The notes under the pieces are model-generated. The model ran no database searches. It saw only the letters and a program-made list of their open reading frames with translations, and was not told where the DNA came from. Positions 10,801 to 17,863 of a DNA stretch of 64,000 nucleotides are shown in pieces. Every line of letters begins with the position of its first letter. Positions within the stretch are counted from its first letter, which is position 1. The translations under genes and the position numbers were made by a program. Source of the stretch: Undibacterium sp. CCC3.4 (GTDB lineage: Bacteria; Pseudomonadota; Gammaproteobacteria; Burkholderiales; Burkholderiaceae_D); assembly GCF_034347425.1 (NCBI RefSeq), contig NZ_CP133779.1, forward strand, positions 4,216,001 through 4,280,000, written 5' to 3'.

Positions 10801-11088
10801 ACAACCAGCAATGGAAAAGCCATTACGAAATACATGCATGGTGCCGTGTTGATCAAGTGCCTTGGCTAAGCGATCCATCAAGATATCACGGGCTCGCTCG
10901 CCGTTATCCTTGCAGAGCTTGGTCCACTTTTCAGGTTGAGTAACTTCAAGCCAATTGATCAAATCATCTGGGTATAGAGCGCGCTCGGTGTCGTACTGGA
11001 GTGTACTGCCGACTTTCCAGCCTTGCGCTTCCAGTTTGGAAACGATGTAGGCTTCGAAATGCTTTTCTTGGTGCGCGGTATCACTCAT
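7861..11088 (-). CDS. hsdR: Type I restriction enzyme, motor/endonuclease subunit HsdR
   Basis: A 1075-residue HsdR, the ATP-dependent translocase and nuclease subunit of a type I restriction complex. The N-terminal PD-(D/E)XK nuclease carries IDLVLFINGLPVATVELK. The superfamily 2 motor follows: Walker A DHSAGSGKTSTISW (about residue 315), DEAHASQTG, AFTGTPK, and a C-terminal RecA lobe with KFQTGFDQPKLVAMYVDK and QTFSRLNRM. Length is normal and there are no internal stops. The start overlaps the preceding small gene by 4 bp (11085-11088), and the ISL3 transposase gene follows after 10 bp. It should act with HsdS and HsdM encoded upstream; its activity in the cell depends on whether HsdM is made. 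Confidence 0.95.
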   Translation of the reverse strand: MSDTAHQEKHFEAYIVSKLEAQGWKVGSTLQYDTERALYPDDLINWLEVTQPEKWTKLCKDNGERARDILMDRLAKALDQHGTMHVFRNGFSIAGCGHLDLSEAAPEDKRNETVLKRYASNVLRVVPQLQYHPSRKLAIDLVLFINGLPVATVELKTDFTQSAEAAMDQYKTDRLPYDSKTKRKEPLLTFKRGAVVHFAMSDSDIQMATKLEGENTFFLPFNQGNEGHAGNPQRADKEYPVAYFWEQVCQPDAWLRIFHSFVYVEKKDVVDIKGNWSKRETLIFPRYHQWSAVNDMIDDARKNGPGLSYLADHSAGSGKTSTISWTAHDLVKLRRDNGDTIFSSVIIVTDRTVLDGQIQDAVKQIDHQFGVIAAIDRQKSSKSKSKQLAEALIAGTPIIVVTIQTFPFAMEAIVTDKALKGKNFGVIIDEAHASQTGSTAAKLQTALAMSGNGKMASLTVEELLEELQKSRARPNNISYFAFTGTPKHSTLMLFGRPTDPTKPASKTNLPRAFHRYPMRQAIEEGFILDVLKGYIPYKTAFNLAKQIEDTKRVSGKSAKRALAQWMSLHPTNVTQKVQFIIEHFSKNVAHRLDGKAKAMVVTSSRAAAIRYKKGFDAYIGKHPEYSGIRSLVAFSGKMTGKQVIHGDDVGDVAEIFMVDEGEEFTEVSMNPDVAGQDLRIAFERPEYRVMLVADKFQTGFDQPKLVAMYVDKKIANDVEIVQTFSRLNRMAPGKDEVFIIDFVNDPANVRRAFDMYDDGAQIDDMQDVNVVYEIKETLDAQGLYESEDLEEFKEARFKTIRDITQAQEPQHKALYAATERPTRVFNQRLKMLRDAIGTWEAAFEKAHSTGDETAMKSADHHRKEHADQIKTLIAFKSGLGRFVRTYAYIAQLVDFGDPELENYAAFVKLLQKRLNGEPPESVDLKGLVLTGFDIKRKDDVPVDDNDPTVLKPIGPGSGGSKGEDPHYLMEIIDRLNRLFGEVTPLRDQATFVNHIVAIARENDVVMAQVENNSREQALKGNLPGAVQQGVVRALTSHQKLATLVLKSDRQSMGALTDIIYELIRDRKDINISDIG

Positions 11089-11429
11089 ATTTTTGCCTTT
11101 AGTCTCTTTGCTTCAGTCACACCGTGTCGTGCCAAAAATATTGGACCCCACGCATCTGCACCTTCAGCGGTGATTGCAGAAACAAGATCCGAGCCATCTA
11201 TTAACATTCTCTTTGTAATTCTCTGAAAACCTAATGTTGGACCAAGGGTTTCACCTGATTGAAGTTCGGGAGCATTATCGATAATGAATTTCGTGACGTC
11301 TGCCCAAAGTTCATTATTATCCCGGTAGGCAACAGCGATGAGGTGTTCGATTGTGCAATAGCCATGATCTAAACTTTCCGCTAACTTCCATGCTCGCATC
11401 ACCAGATTTTCTGCTTCGGTTTTTGTCAT
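11085..11429 (-). CDS. Small Clp-N-domain-like protein inside the type I operon
   Basis: A 114-residue soluble protein of unknown role. Its first half (AENLVMRAWKLAESLDHGYCTIEHLIAVAY) resembles half of a Clp N-terminal repeat, the fold that in ClpA/ClpB/ClpC binds adaptors and substrates (typical pattern: A...LA..L.H..I..EHLL.A). No AAA+ domain follows. It overlaps hsdS by 4 bp at its start and hsdR by 4 bp at its end, so it is translationally coupled and most likely works with the complex. Type I systems are known to be controlled by ClpXP proteolysis of HsdR (restriction alleviation), which makes a Clp-related adaptor attractive, but this is inference from resemblance only. Confidence 0.6.
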   Translation of the reverse strand: MTKTEAENLVMRAWKLAESLDHGYCTIEHLIAVAYRDNNELWADVTKFIIDNAPELQSGETLGPTLGFQRITKRMLIDGSDLVSAITAEGADAWGPIFLARHGVTEAKRLKAKI

Positions 11430-12730
11430 GCAAACTCCCGTAGATCGATTTGGCCTGTGACGGCGGCGGTAATGAATGCAGATCGACGCTCTTTTAGGAG
11501 ATTGACACTGTGTTGGGTTTTTCTTATGAGCAGGTCAATCCGGTTCATCGCAGCGTCCACCGTTTCGACTATTTTCATCTGCTCTTGAACGTCGGGCAAC
11601 GAGACAGGGAATTCTCCATATCGTTCTGCCCCAACATTTTCAATGGTAGCCTGAATAGCTGTTCTTTGGATGTAATCCCAATAGTAGTAGGAACGAACTG
11701 CGAGAGCTATGAAATCTGGGATGACTTGATTTGCATCAAAACGACCACGAATGAGATAGCCCGCAAAACACGCTGGGCCATGTTCAGACTTATATCGATA
11801 TGTCTTTCCTACTGTTGCTCCACTTCGAGCAAACAAAATATCGCCATCTGCCAACATGTATGGCTGTGCGATGTCAAACGGAAGGCGTTTTACTGAGTTG
11901 TTGCGTAAGCTTCCAGACTCATCGAGGTCAGTAATTCGAATATATCGTGGACCTTCTAAGATAGAGTCGTCTCCTGACTCATTCGCACCATATTTTAATG
12001 GGCTTTGAAGGAGATGTTTAAGTCTCTTTATAGACCAATGTACTGGGATGTCACCAATCAACTCTACCCCTGAATCCTTCATTTTCACATTGGGATCAAG
12101 CCCCTTGGTGACAGCGTTCGTGATCAGTGCTTGGCGCTTTTCTTTCAGGAGTTCAATAAAGCGGCTTTTCTTTGCAATTAGAGAATCGATGCGCTTGGTC
12201 TCTCGATCAAGGACGTCAATAATTTCAGATTGTTCTGAGGGTTTTGGTGATGGTACATGGAGTGAACAGACATGTTCCCAATCAGCTCGCGGCATCTTGC
12301 TGCCCTCGCACCCAGCCTCAATCTGTTGTGTTACAACAGTTGTTAGCATCCATTGATGTAGCCATGCCGATATGACTGATCTGGGCTGGATAACAAGAAA
12401 TTCAGTTGAACAAAGCCCGTTTGAATCAGTGACGATCGCTTTCTTCAGATAAGGACGTAGTTTCCCATATAAGACATCGCCTGATCGGAAGACACCTACG
12501 GTCGAATCTTCATTTTGGCGAGAGCTGCCTTCAGTTGGACGGTACTTCCCTGTGCCTGACTCCACATCTTCCAATCCAATGTAATTCGATCCATCAGAAG
12601 CATCTGTACATCGTTCAGTTCTCAGAGAGGATGCGCGTTTAATTCTTGTTACATCCCAATGCTCAGGTACATTGCCAATCCATTCAATCCCTGAATTTTT
12701 GTATGAAGCGTAAGGTTTGTATTGGCTCAT
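11426..12730 (-). CDS. hsdS: Type I restriction enzyme specificity subunit HsdS
   Basis: A 434-residue HsdS, which recognises the two halves of the DNA target and anchors HsdM and HsdR. Two target-recognition domains are visible in tandem, each opened by the usual motif: YKNSGIEWIGNVPEHW near residue 10 and MKDSGVELIGDIPVHW near residue 215. Each is followed by a helical conserved region (DRETKRIDSLIAKKSRFIELLKEKRQ and, in the second half, MNRIDLLIRKTQHSVNLLKERR). The repetition implies a full-length two-TRD subunit that should read a bipartite sequence. It overlaps both neighbours by 4 bp. No second hsdS copy or inverted TRD cassette is in the window, so shuffling is not evident. Confidence 0.95.
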   Translation of the reverse strand: MSQYKPYASYKNSGIEWIGNVPEHWDVTRIKRASSLRTERCTDASDGSNYIGLEDVESGTGKYRPTEGSSRQNEDSTVGVFRSGDVLYGKLRPYLKKAIVTDSNGLCSTEFLVIQPRSVISAWLHQWMLTTVVTQQIEAGCEGSKMPRADWEHVCSLHVPSPKPSEQSEIIDVLDRETKRIDSLIAKKSRFIELLKEKRQALITNAVTKGLDPNVKMKDSGVELIGDIPVHWSIKRLKHLLQSPLKYGANESGDDSILEGPRYIRITDLDESGSLRNNSVKRLPFDIAQPYMLADGDILFARSGATVGKTYRYKSEHGPACFAGYLIRGRFDANQVIPDFIALAVRSYYYWDYIQRTAIQATIENVGAERYGEFPVSLPDVQEQMKIVETVDAAMNRIDLLIRKTQHSVNLLKERRSAFITAAVTGQIDLREFA

Positions 12731-14607
12731 TCTGATTCTTCCGCGTCACTAACTGCCCTATAAGCTTGGTGTGGGTGATTAGGCTGATCAGGAATGGTGT
12801 AAGCGAGCACTCCAGCACTAACCAAAGGGCGAAGGTACTGAGTTCCTAAATAGTCAGCGTTGCGATTAAAAAGACCTGCTAGCTCTGAAGCTTGCCATGA
12901 CCGGTATTTGCAAAGTTGAATCAGGGCCTCGCGGACTTTGTCAGGCGGGGTCCGTTGTCCCATCGAGGAGACCATTTCTTGAAGCTCTTTTGGCAATTCT
13001 TGCCAATTGGGGTTACTAGACAAGGTTCCGAGGTTACTAGATAAGCCACCGAGGTTACTAGATAAGGACCCGAGGTTACTAGATAAGCCATCGGTCTGAC
13101 TAGATATTGTGTCATCTTCTCTCTTGCCGTCTAGTAAACATGAGGTTGGCTGGTAATATGTTCCTGAACCACGCCCTTTTTGCTCCAATAGACCTGCATC
13201 CCGTAATCGCTTCAGGGACTGGCTAGCACTGAGGGTATCAACACGATTGAGCTCGCGGTACATAGAATTGTCAATGGCCCCTTGCTCACGGACCGCCACA
13301 AGCGCACGAGCCTCCTCGTCGGACAAGTGAAGATCTCGAAAGCGACTGAGCCATTCGATAGATTCTTCGTTCAGGAAGTGTTGGAAGTAATACCGTGCAA
13401 CAAAGCTATCATTACTGCGAGTGGACTCGAACAGCGGTGGTTCCAAACCTGCTGCCACCATCATTTCACGCATAACACGAATACCAGAACCCTTGGTTTC
13501 TGCAAATCGTGTGTCGAGTAAGACGGCAGCTATACGAGGATTGCGGGGTACAGAACCAGGCTCACCGAGATGTTCTGGTGATTTTAACGAATGCCCAGGA
13601 TTATGAATCTCAATCCTGTTTGAATAACGAATGATCTGCAGCGGGGCATGGCTGCGATAGCTGCGATGCATCAACGCGTTAACGATGCCTTCACGCAGCA
13701 CTCGTTGAGGGATTATCGGTTTGTCCTTTCGCTGAGCATCTCCTTCTGCAAGACCGAATCCCACGGGAAGGTCATCTAGCACAGCGGCGAGCGCACGACG
13801 GATGGCTCTGAACAAGTAGTCTCGAATCTCGACGGAATCAAAACGACGCTCTGGGTCAGGAATCCACTCCTTGCCCGGAACGCGAATATAGTCTACTCGG
13901 GTCATCGGATAAACACGTCGCAGCGCCTGTTGCCTTCCGAATAATTGGAGCCCAGCTACGGTGAACTTCCATACTCCTTCATGGCGCCTGATACAACCAA
14001 GAGATTCAAGGAGTTCTTCGTCGTTCCAGCGTAGTTCTTCGGCGTCGGCATTCGCTTCTGCTCGTACTTTTCTATATTCTTCGATAGCTTCTAACGACAT
14101 GTCGGCCATCGATGTATCTGGCAAAATTGTGTAATCAAAACTTTCGATCTGTCGTCCCTGATAAAGGACCTGTAGGTCATCCTCGGTACAGTGCTGATCA
14201 GTGCTTCCGATACGGCGAAATGCACCTCGGGGTAGCCCGCGCGATTTGATAAAGATCGGCTTATCCCCTGGCTGTGCTTCAGGAACAGTCACAACCAAAA
14301 CTGTGCAACCGCTAATCTGTTCACTTGCAATCTGGACACGAACTGGGACATTGAACTGATCGCGGCATTGAGTCGCAAGTGAGGCGCTCAGCGCATCGGG
14401 ATGCAATATGCCTTCAACAACGTAAGGGGAAAACAGGTCGCTTTCGTCGCGGACTACACCCAGCAACAATATACCTCCTTGTAAGCCGGGCTCATTGGCA
14501 AAAGCGCAAACTGTTTCTAGGATGGATGGGCCGATTTCGGTTCCACGCTTTGCCTCCAGTCGCTCATTTTCATCCAAAGTATTAAGGAGGCTGAGATAGT
14601 CTGTCAT
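12727..14607 (-). CDS. AlbA_2 (Schlafen-type) / HATPase_c_4 regulator-like protein
   Basis: A 626-residue protein with an N-terminal AlbA_2 domain (LDENERLEAKRGTEIG, then ETVCAFANEPGLQGGILLLGV), and a HATPase_c_4 region near residues 310-410 (VLREGIVNALMHRSYRS, RIEIHNPGH, FAETKGSGIRVMREMM). Winged-helix segments follow (about 425-490), then four or five heptads of the type LSSNLGG, and a further helical C-terminus. Such proteins are often annotated as ATP-dependent helicase RecG-like or transcriptional regulators and recur beside type I restriction genes. Here it sits between hsdM and hsdS with 4-bp overlaps on both sides. Its function in the system is not established; DNA or RNA binding with ATP-dependent regulation is inference. 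Confidence 0.85.
   Translation of the reverse strand: MTDYLSLLNTLDENERLEAKRGTEIGPSILETVCAFANEPGLQGGILLLGVVRDESDLFSPYVVEGILHPDALSASLATQCRDQFNVPVRVQIASEQISGCTVLVVTVPEAQPGDKPIFIKSRGLPRGAFRRIGSTDQHCTEDDLQVLYQGRQIESFDYTILPDTSMADMSLEAIEEYRKVRAEANADAEELRWNDEELLESLGCIRRHEGVWKFTVAGLQLFGRQQALRRVYPMTRVDYIRVPGKEWIPDPERRFDSVEIRDYLFRAIRRALAAVLDDLPVGFGLAEGDAQRKDKPIIPQRVLREGIVNALMHRSYRSHAPLQIIRYSNRIEIHNPGHSLKSPEHLGEPGSVPRNPRIAAVLLDTRFAETKGSGIRVMREMMVAAGLEPPLFESTRSNDSFVARYYFQHFLNEESIEWLSRFRDLHLSDEEARALVAVREQGAIDNSMYRELNRVDTLSASQSLKRLRDAGLLEQKGRGSGTYYQPTSCLLDGKREDDTISSQTDGLSSNLGSLSSNLGGLSSNLGTLSSNPNWQELPKELQEMVSSMGQRTPPDKVREALIQLCKYRSWQASELAGLFNRNADYLGTQYLRPLVSAGVLAYTIPDQPNHPHQAYRAVSDAEESE
13008..13100 (-). 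repeat. Tandem 21-bp repeat coding for LSSNLGx heptads
   Basis: About four in-frame 21-bp units around GAGGTTACTAGATAAG in the AlbA_2/HATPase gene, giving GLSSNLGSLSSNLGG and similar heptads. Unit length is a multiple of three, so gain or loss of units would change the linker length and keep the frame. Confidence 0.85.
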
Positions 14608-15347
14608 TGTGTAACCTCACCTAACAACTCAGCAATTTCCGCCTCAACTTGTTTTAGATCTGCGTCAATATCGATCAATTTTCGCGGTGGCACATATTGA
14701 TAGAAGAATCGATTGAAGTTAATTTCATACCCAACACGTCCAATTTCTTTATCCTTTTCATCACGGAAAGTCTCGTCAATATAAGCATCTGGAAAGTGGG
14801 GAAGAACCTCGCGTGCGAAGTAGTCACGAATTTCTTCTGTTAGCGGAACGTTTTCATTGTCCGTCAAATCGGAATCAGCAACTATGTTTCCATCTGCATC
14901 AAGCACAGCTTCTCCAGCAGGATCGCGTTCGCCGAAGGCATTGATAAGAGCTTTGATAAATGGTTTACTAACTTTTCCAAAAACCTGTGAAGTTTTCACG
15001 GTTTCAGTCACAAAAGATTCCGCCCATGCAAATGGCTGACTAAAACCATTGCGTGGTTGCAAGGCTTCTTCCCATGCAACTTGCTGTTCTATGGTGAGCT
15101 TTGCCCAAGTCTTCTCTTGCTTGAGTTTAACTATAGATTCATCAGTAATATGGAGAGACATCCGAAGGGGACGCAGCACCTTAATACGACGATACCCAAA
15201 AATTCGGTAGTCCACCATACGGCTGAGTTCACTACTATCTGCAGTAGCGTACAAGTCTACAATCTGTCTGATCTGATCATCACTGATCATTCGCCGCTTG
15301 TTACCTTCGTTCTTAATTGATGTCCATAGATCCGATGCATTGAGCAA
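14604..15347 (-). CDS. hsdM: HsdM C-terminal part, separated by a frameshift
   Basis: The C-terminal third of the type I methyltransferase. The frame is open from about 15419, but the first ATG gives a 247-residue piece starting MLNASDLWTSIKNEGNKRR. Upstream of that ATG the frame reads RTGIGTYLWILSNKKPENRRHK, a normal continuation of HsdM after the NPPF core. It ends with a helical tail (DIDADLKQVEAEIAELLGE) of the type that contacts HsdS, and its stop overlaps the next gene by 4 bp. No good ribosome-binding site precedes the ATG, so I do not think it is an independent gene. It belongs with the 404-residue N-terminal part as one gene, 14604-16621, about 672 residues. Confidence 0.85.
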   Translation of the reverse strand: MLNASDLWTSIKNEGNKRRMISDDQIRQIVDLYATADSSELSRMVDYRIFGYRRIKVLRPLRMSLHITDESIVKLKQEKTWAKLTIEQQVAWEEALQPRNGFSQPFAWAESFVTETVKTSQVFGKVSKPFIKALINAFGERDPAGEAVLDADGNIVADSDLTDNENVPLTEEIRDYFAREVLPHFPDAYIDETFRDEKDKEIGRVGYEINFNRFFYQYVPPRKLIDIDADLKQVEAEIAELLGEVTQ

Positions 15348-15406
15348 TTGAACTTTGTGGCGACGGTTTTCAGGCTTTTTATTGGATAAAATCCATAGAT
15401 AAGTAC

Positions 15407-16621
15407 CTATACCAGTGCGAAAAAAATCTCAGTTGGCAGTGATACGATAGCTTCCACCATATCATTTTCTAATAACCATCGTCGAATCTCGGATTCACCA
15501 GAACCGGCACCACCGTTGAATAAAGGTGATCCAGACAAAACAATTGCAGCGCGCCCCCCACCGTTCTCCGGGAGTTCAAGCTTGCTGGCCAGATTCAGCA
15601 AGAAAAGCATGGATCCATCATTAATGCGGGGTAAACCGGGCCCAAATCGACCGTCGTACTTCTTCTCTTTGTGTTCATCAGTGACCGCTGTTTGATCTTT
15701 CTCCCATTTTTTTCCGAATGGAGGATTGGACACGCCGTAATGAAATCTTTGTCCAGCGAATTGGTCGTTAGAAAGCGTGCTCCCAAGTTTGATATTCTTT
15801 GACAGGTCACGCCCAGGGTCCGACTCAAGTGTTCGCAATAACATGCCAGTCAGGCAGACAGCATGGGTCTCTGGTTCGAGTTCCTGCCCATAGGGAATGA
15901 TGACTGGTGGAACTTTAAAACGATTGCCGTAATCTGCTACATGATTCATGGCATCAGAAATAAATCCACCGGTACCACATGTCTGGTCATAGAGCGTACG
16001 GATCAATCCTGGATTAGACTCGAACAGGGCATCGTCGGGATCCAATAGCAAGGAAGTGGCAAGGTGCACGACATCTCGCGGCGTCATGAAATCCTCGGCA
16101 CCTTCATTGACTTCTGCACCGAAGCGGCGGATCAGGTGCTCATACAGATTGCTCATGACACGATCCGGCACCACATCTGGATGTAGGTCAACTCCAGCAA
16201 AATTCTTGCAAATTTTAAACAGTACCCCAGCCTTATCTAGCCGAATCACTGTGTTGGAAAAATCGAACTGTTCAAAGATGATGCGTGCGTTGTCTGAAAA
16301 GTGAGCAACGTAGTCCTGAAGATTTTGTCGCGTCTTGGTGCCGCCCAGAGTGCTTAGTGCATACTCTGACGTATTGTAGAAAGGGTAACGTGTGCATTGG
16401 CGCAGAATAAGATCAAGGTCGATGCCAGAGTCTTTATGAAGTTCGTTTGCGTCACGAACATCTTGTCGAGTAGGGTCAAGAACGCACTCCAGACGACGAA
16501 GCAAAGTGAATGGCAAAATAATCTTGCCAAAATCTGTATGTTTGAAGTCACCCCAAAGGTCTTCGGCATTTTTCCAAATGAAATCCGCTAAAGATGCTGC
16601 TGAGCCGGTTTGTTCTGCCAT
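15407..16621 (-). CDS. hsdM: Type I DNA methyltransferase HsdM, N-terminal part (frameshifted)
   Basis: The first 404 residues of HsdM, the S-adenosylmethionine-dependent N6-adenine methyltransferase that protects host DNA. An N-terminal helical domain (LADFIWKNAEDLWGDFKHTDFG) is followed by the catalytic domain with FMTPRDVVHLA, the AdoMet-binding DQTCGTGGFISDA (about 215) and the catalytic NPPFG (about 305). The frame ends EIFFALV-stop, where family members continue EIFFRTGIG. The break falls in a run of seven T on the coding strand (15420-15426). This is the first gene of the operon; divergent vapB starts about 200 bp away. Possibilities are a null mutation, phase variation by slippage, programmed -1 frameshifting or a sequencing error. 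Confidence 0.9.
   Translation of the reverse strand: MAEQTGSAASLADFIWKNAEDLWGDFKHTDFGKIILPFTLLRRLECVLDPTRQDVRDANELHKDSGIDLDLILRQCTRYPFYNTSEYALSTLGGTKTRQNLQDYVAHFSDNARIIFEQFDFSNTVIRLDKAGVLFKICKNFAGVDLHPDVVPDRVMSNLYEHLIRRFGAEVNEGAEDFMTPRDVVHLATSLLLDPDDALFESNPGLIRTLYDQTCGTGGFISDAMNHVADYGNRFKVPPVIIPYGQELEPETHAVCLTGMLLRTLESDPGRDLSKNIKLGSTLSNDQFAGQRFHYGVSNPPFGKKWEKDQTAVTDEHKEKKYDGRFGPGLPRINDGSMLFLLNLASKLELPENGGGRAAIVLSGSPLFNGGAGSGESEIRRWLLENDMVEAIVSLPTEIFFALV
15419..15426 (-). other. Frameshift site in hsdM: T7 run forming a T TTT TTC heptamer
   Basis: On the coding strand the context is GAG ATT TTT TTC GCA. One more T, or a -1 ribosomal slip on the heptamer T TTT TTC, restores EIFFRTGIG and joins the two HsdM parts. 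T TTT TTC fits the X XXY YYZ pattern of canonical -1 slippery sites. I cannot tell a slip site from a mutation or a sequencing error by eye. Confidence 0.8.
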
Positions 16622-16825
16622 TTCTTAACTCCTACCTGATTTTGCACAAAACAGCATAGCATATTTCCAATGCATGCAACCATGTTTTGCACAAATCAAA
16701 CAGAAAGATTAGAATTATTAAAACTTGTTTCCAACCTCAGAATGCATATAGCCAAATTTACTTATTGACTACCAGTAAAGAAAGCAATATCTTTACTGAT
16801 ATAGTAAAAGTAAGGAGAATTCACT
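16622..16825. promoter_or_regulatory. Divergent hsdM/vapB control region with an 11-bp direct repeat
   Basis: This 204-bp AT-rich gap must hold both the hsdM and the vapB promoters. TTTTGCACAAA occurs at 16640-16650 and again at 16685-16695, 45 bp start to start (about four helical turns), with the near-palindrome AATGCATGCAA between. The spacing suits a dimeric operator, but the binding protein is unknown. TAAGGAG lies 7 bases before the vapB ATG. Confidence 0.4.
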
Positions 16826-17080
16826 ATGCCAGTTCTAAGCCAAAAAAGACAAATAACTTTGCCAAAAGAATTGTGTGATCGGCTGATGGTAAAGCCTGGA
16901 GACGATCTTTCCTTCTTGGAATATGAGGGCAGGATAACCATCATCAAAAAGCTCAGGGGAACCAGTGACGGACTACTTAAACACATCAAAGCCAATCAAG
17001 GCTTTACCGACGAACAATCGCTTGAGTCGACGGTAAGCAAGAAACATTCTGTGCGACAGTCTGGAAAGCATGCTGGATGA
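16826..17080 (+). CDS. vapB: AbrB/MazE-type antitoxin (VapB-like)
   Basis: An 84-residue antitoxin. The N-terminal half is a swapped-hairpin AbrB domain (SQKRQITLPKELCDRLMVKPGDDLSFLEY), which binds its own operator; the C-terminal half (LLKHIKANQGFTDEQSLE) should wrap the toxin. A strong ribosome-binding site, TAAGGAG, precedes the ATG. The stop overlaps the toxin start by 4 bp, the usual coupling of such pairs. Autoregulation through the repeats upstream is likely by family behaviour. Confidence 0.85.
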   Translation: MPVLSQKRQITLPKELCDRLMVKPGDDLSFLEYEGRITIIKKLRGTSDGLLKHIKANQGFTDEQSLESTVSKKHSVRQSGKHAG

Positions 17081-17517
17081 TCGCAATTGATACCAATGTT
17101 TTATTGCGACGACTACTTGATGACGATGTGATTCAGTGTGCAAAGGTTCGCCGCCTTTTCCAAAAATCAGAAAAAATATTGATACCTGATGTGGTCTTGG
17201 TTGAAACAATTTGGACCTTAAAAGGTGACAGATATGCTGTGCCGAGAGAAGTAATTTCAGACATTATCCACGGCCTGCTTGCAGAGCCAAACATTGTCTT
17301 TGAAAGTGAACAAGCTATCTGGGCAGCATTGAATGAGTTCAAGAATGCCGAACCAATTAAAACTAAGAATGGAACGAGAATCTTAGATTTTCCTGACGCC
17401 CTTATTATCAATAAGGCGAAATATTTAATTTATCAATGGGGTGAACCGTATGAGGGAACATATACGTTCGATCAAGCAGCACAACACGTTAACGGTGCGA
17501 AAAACCCAAGTGATTAA
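17077..17517 (+). CDS. vapC: PIN-domain toxin (VapC-like ribonuclease)
   Basis: A 146-residue PIN-domain protein, normal length. The acidic active-site residues are present: IDTNVLLR (Asp near 4), the Glu in LVETIWTL (near 43), and LDFPDALI (Asp near 106). VapC toxins cleave RNA, often initiator tRNA or rRNA, and are held inactive by the antitoxin encoded just upstream with a 4-bp overlap. Both genes look intact. Their place between the restriction operon and integrase remnants fits an accessory island that they may help stabilise. Confidence 0.9.
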   Translation: MIAIDTNVLLRRLLDDDVIQCAKVRRLFQKSEKILIPDVVLVETIWTLKGDRYAVPREVISDIIHGLLAEPNIVFESEQAIWAALNEFKNAEPIKTKNGTRILDFPDALIINKAKYLIYQWGEPYEGTYTFDQAAQHVNGAKNPSD

Positions 17518-17519
17518 AA

Positions 17520-17600
17520 AAAGTGTGCTCAGTGAAGAGCGGAAGGATGTGTTTGGCCAGACGGCGTTTGCCACCTGTCCATGGCACGATGGGGATTGCG
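17520..17600 (-). pseudogene. N-terminal scrap of a D12-class DNA adenine methyltransferase
   Basis: On the minus strand this reads IPIVPWTGGKRRLAKHILP, then LFTEHT, the typical opening of phage and plasmid D12/Dam-type methylases (PWxGGKRRL binds AdoMet). No start codon or further domain is left; the fragment runs into the 3' end of vapC. It is debris from an earlier integrated element. Confidence 0.6.
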
Positions 17601-17611
17601 GTTGCGGTTAG

Positions 17612-17698
17612 CTAAAGGTATAGGCGATGCGCATCGGTGAGCTTATAGGGCCGGTCTTTTGGCTGCACTGCGGCAACCTGTTTCGCGGTGAGTGGCAT
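17612..17698 (-). pseudogene. N-terminal fragment of a tyrosine integrase
   Basis: A 28-codon piece starting MPLTAKQVAAVQPKDRPYKL and then TDAHRLYL-stop, matching the N-terminal (DUF4102) segment of P4-type integrases. The catalytic domain is gone. It starts about 165 bp from a truncated tRNA-Ser tail and points away from the tRNA, the usual arrangement for an integrase beside its attachment site, so it marks a tRNA-Ser integrated island that has decayed. Confidence 0.65.
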
Positions 17699-17811
17699 AG
17701 GTGTGCGGCATACGGTGATCGATACCACAGAAAAATACCACATCAGTATAGATATAGGGCGAAACAGATTGGTTCGTGCAGAGACGCAAGGAGAGGCAAA
17801 CACCCCACAAA

Positions 17812-17852
17812 CAAAAGCCCCACAGAGACTTTCAGGGTCAGTGCGGGGCTTT
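17812..17852 (-). terminator. Rho-independent terminator after the truncated tRNA-Ser tail
   Basis: AAAGCCCC and GGGGCTTT pair around a loop of about 25 bases, and the minus-strand side continues into a T-rich run. It follows the tRNA tail fragment as a natural terminator follows an intact tRNA gene, so the tail and this hairpin probably came together. Confidence 0.55.
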
Positions 17853-17863
17853 GCTATACAAAT

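Noticed and set aside
13008-13100. Regular short repeats that might be a CRISPR array
   Set aside because: The units are contiguous 21-mers in frame with a coding sequence, with no spacers and no cas genes.
14604-15347. HsdM C-terminal part as a separate gene
   Set aside because: No ribosome-binding site before its ATG, and the frame upstream of the ATG continues normal HsdM sequence to the T7 run. I treat both parts as one gene with a frameshift.
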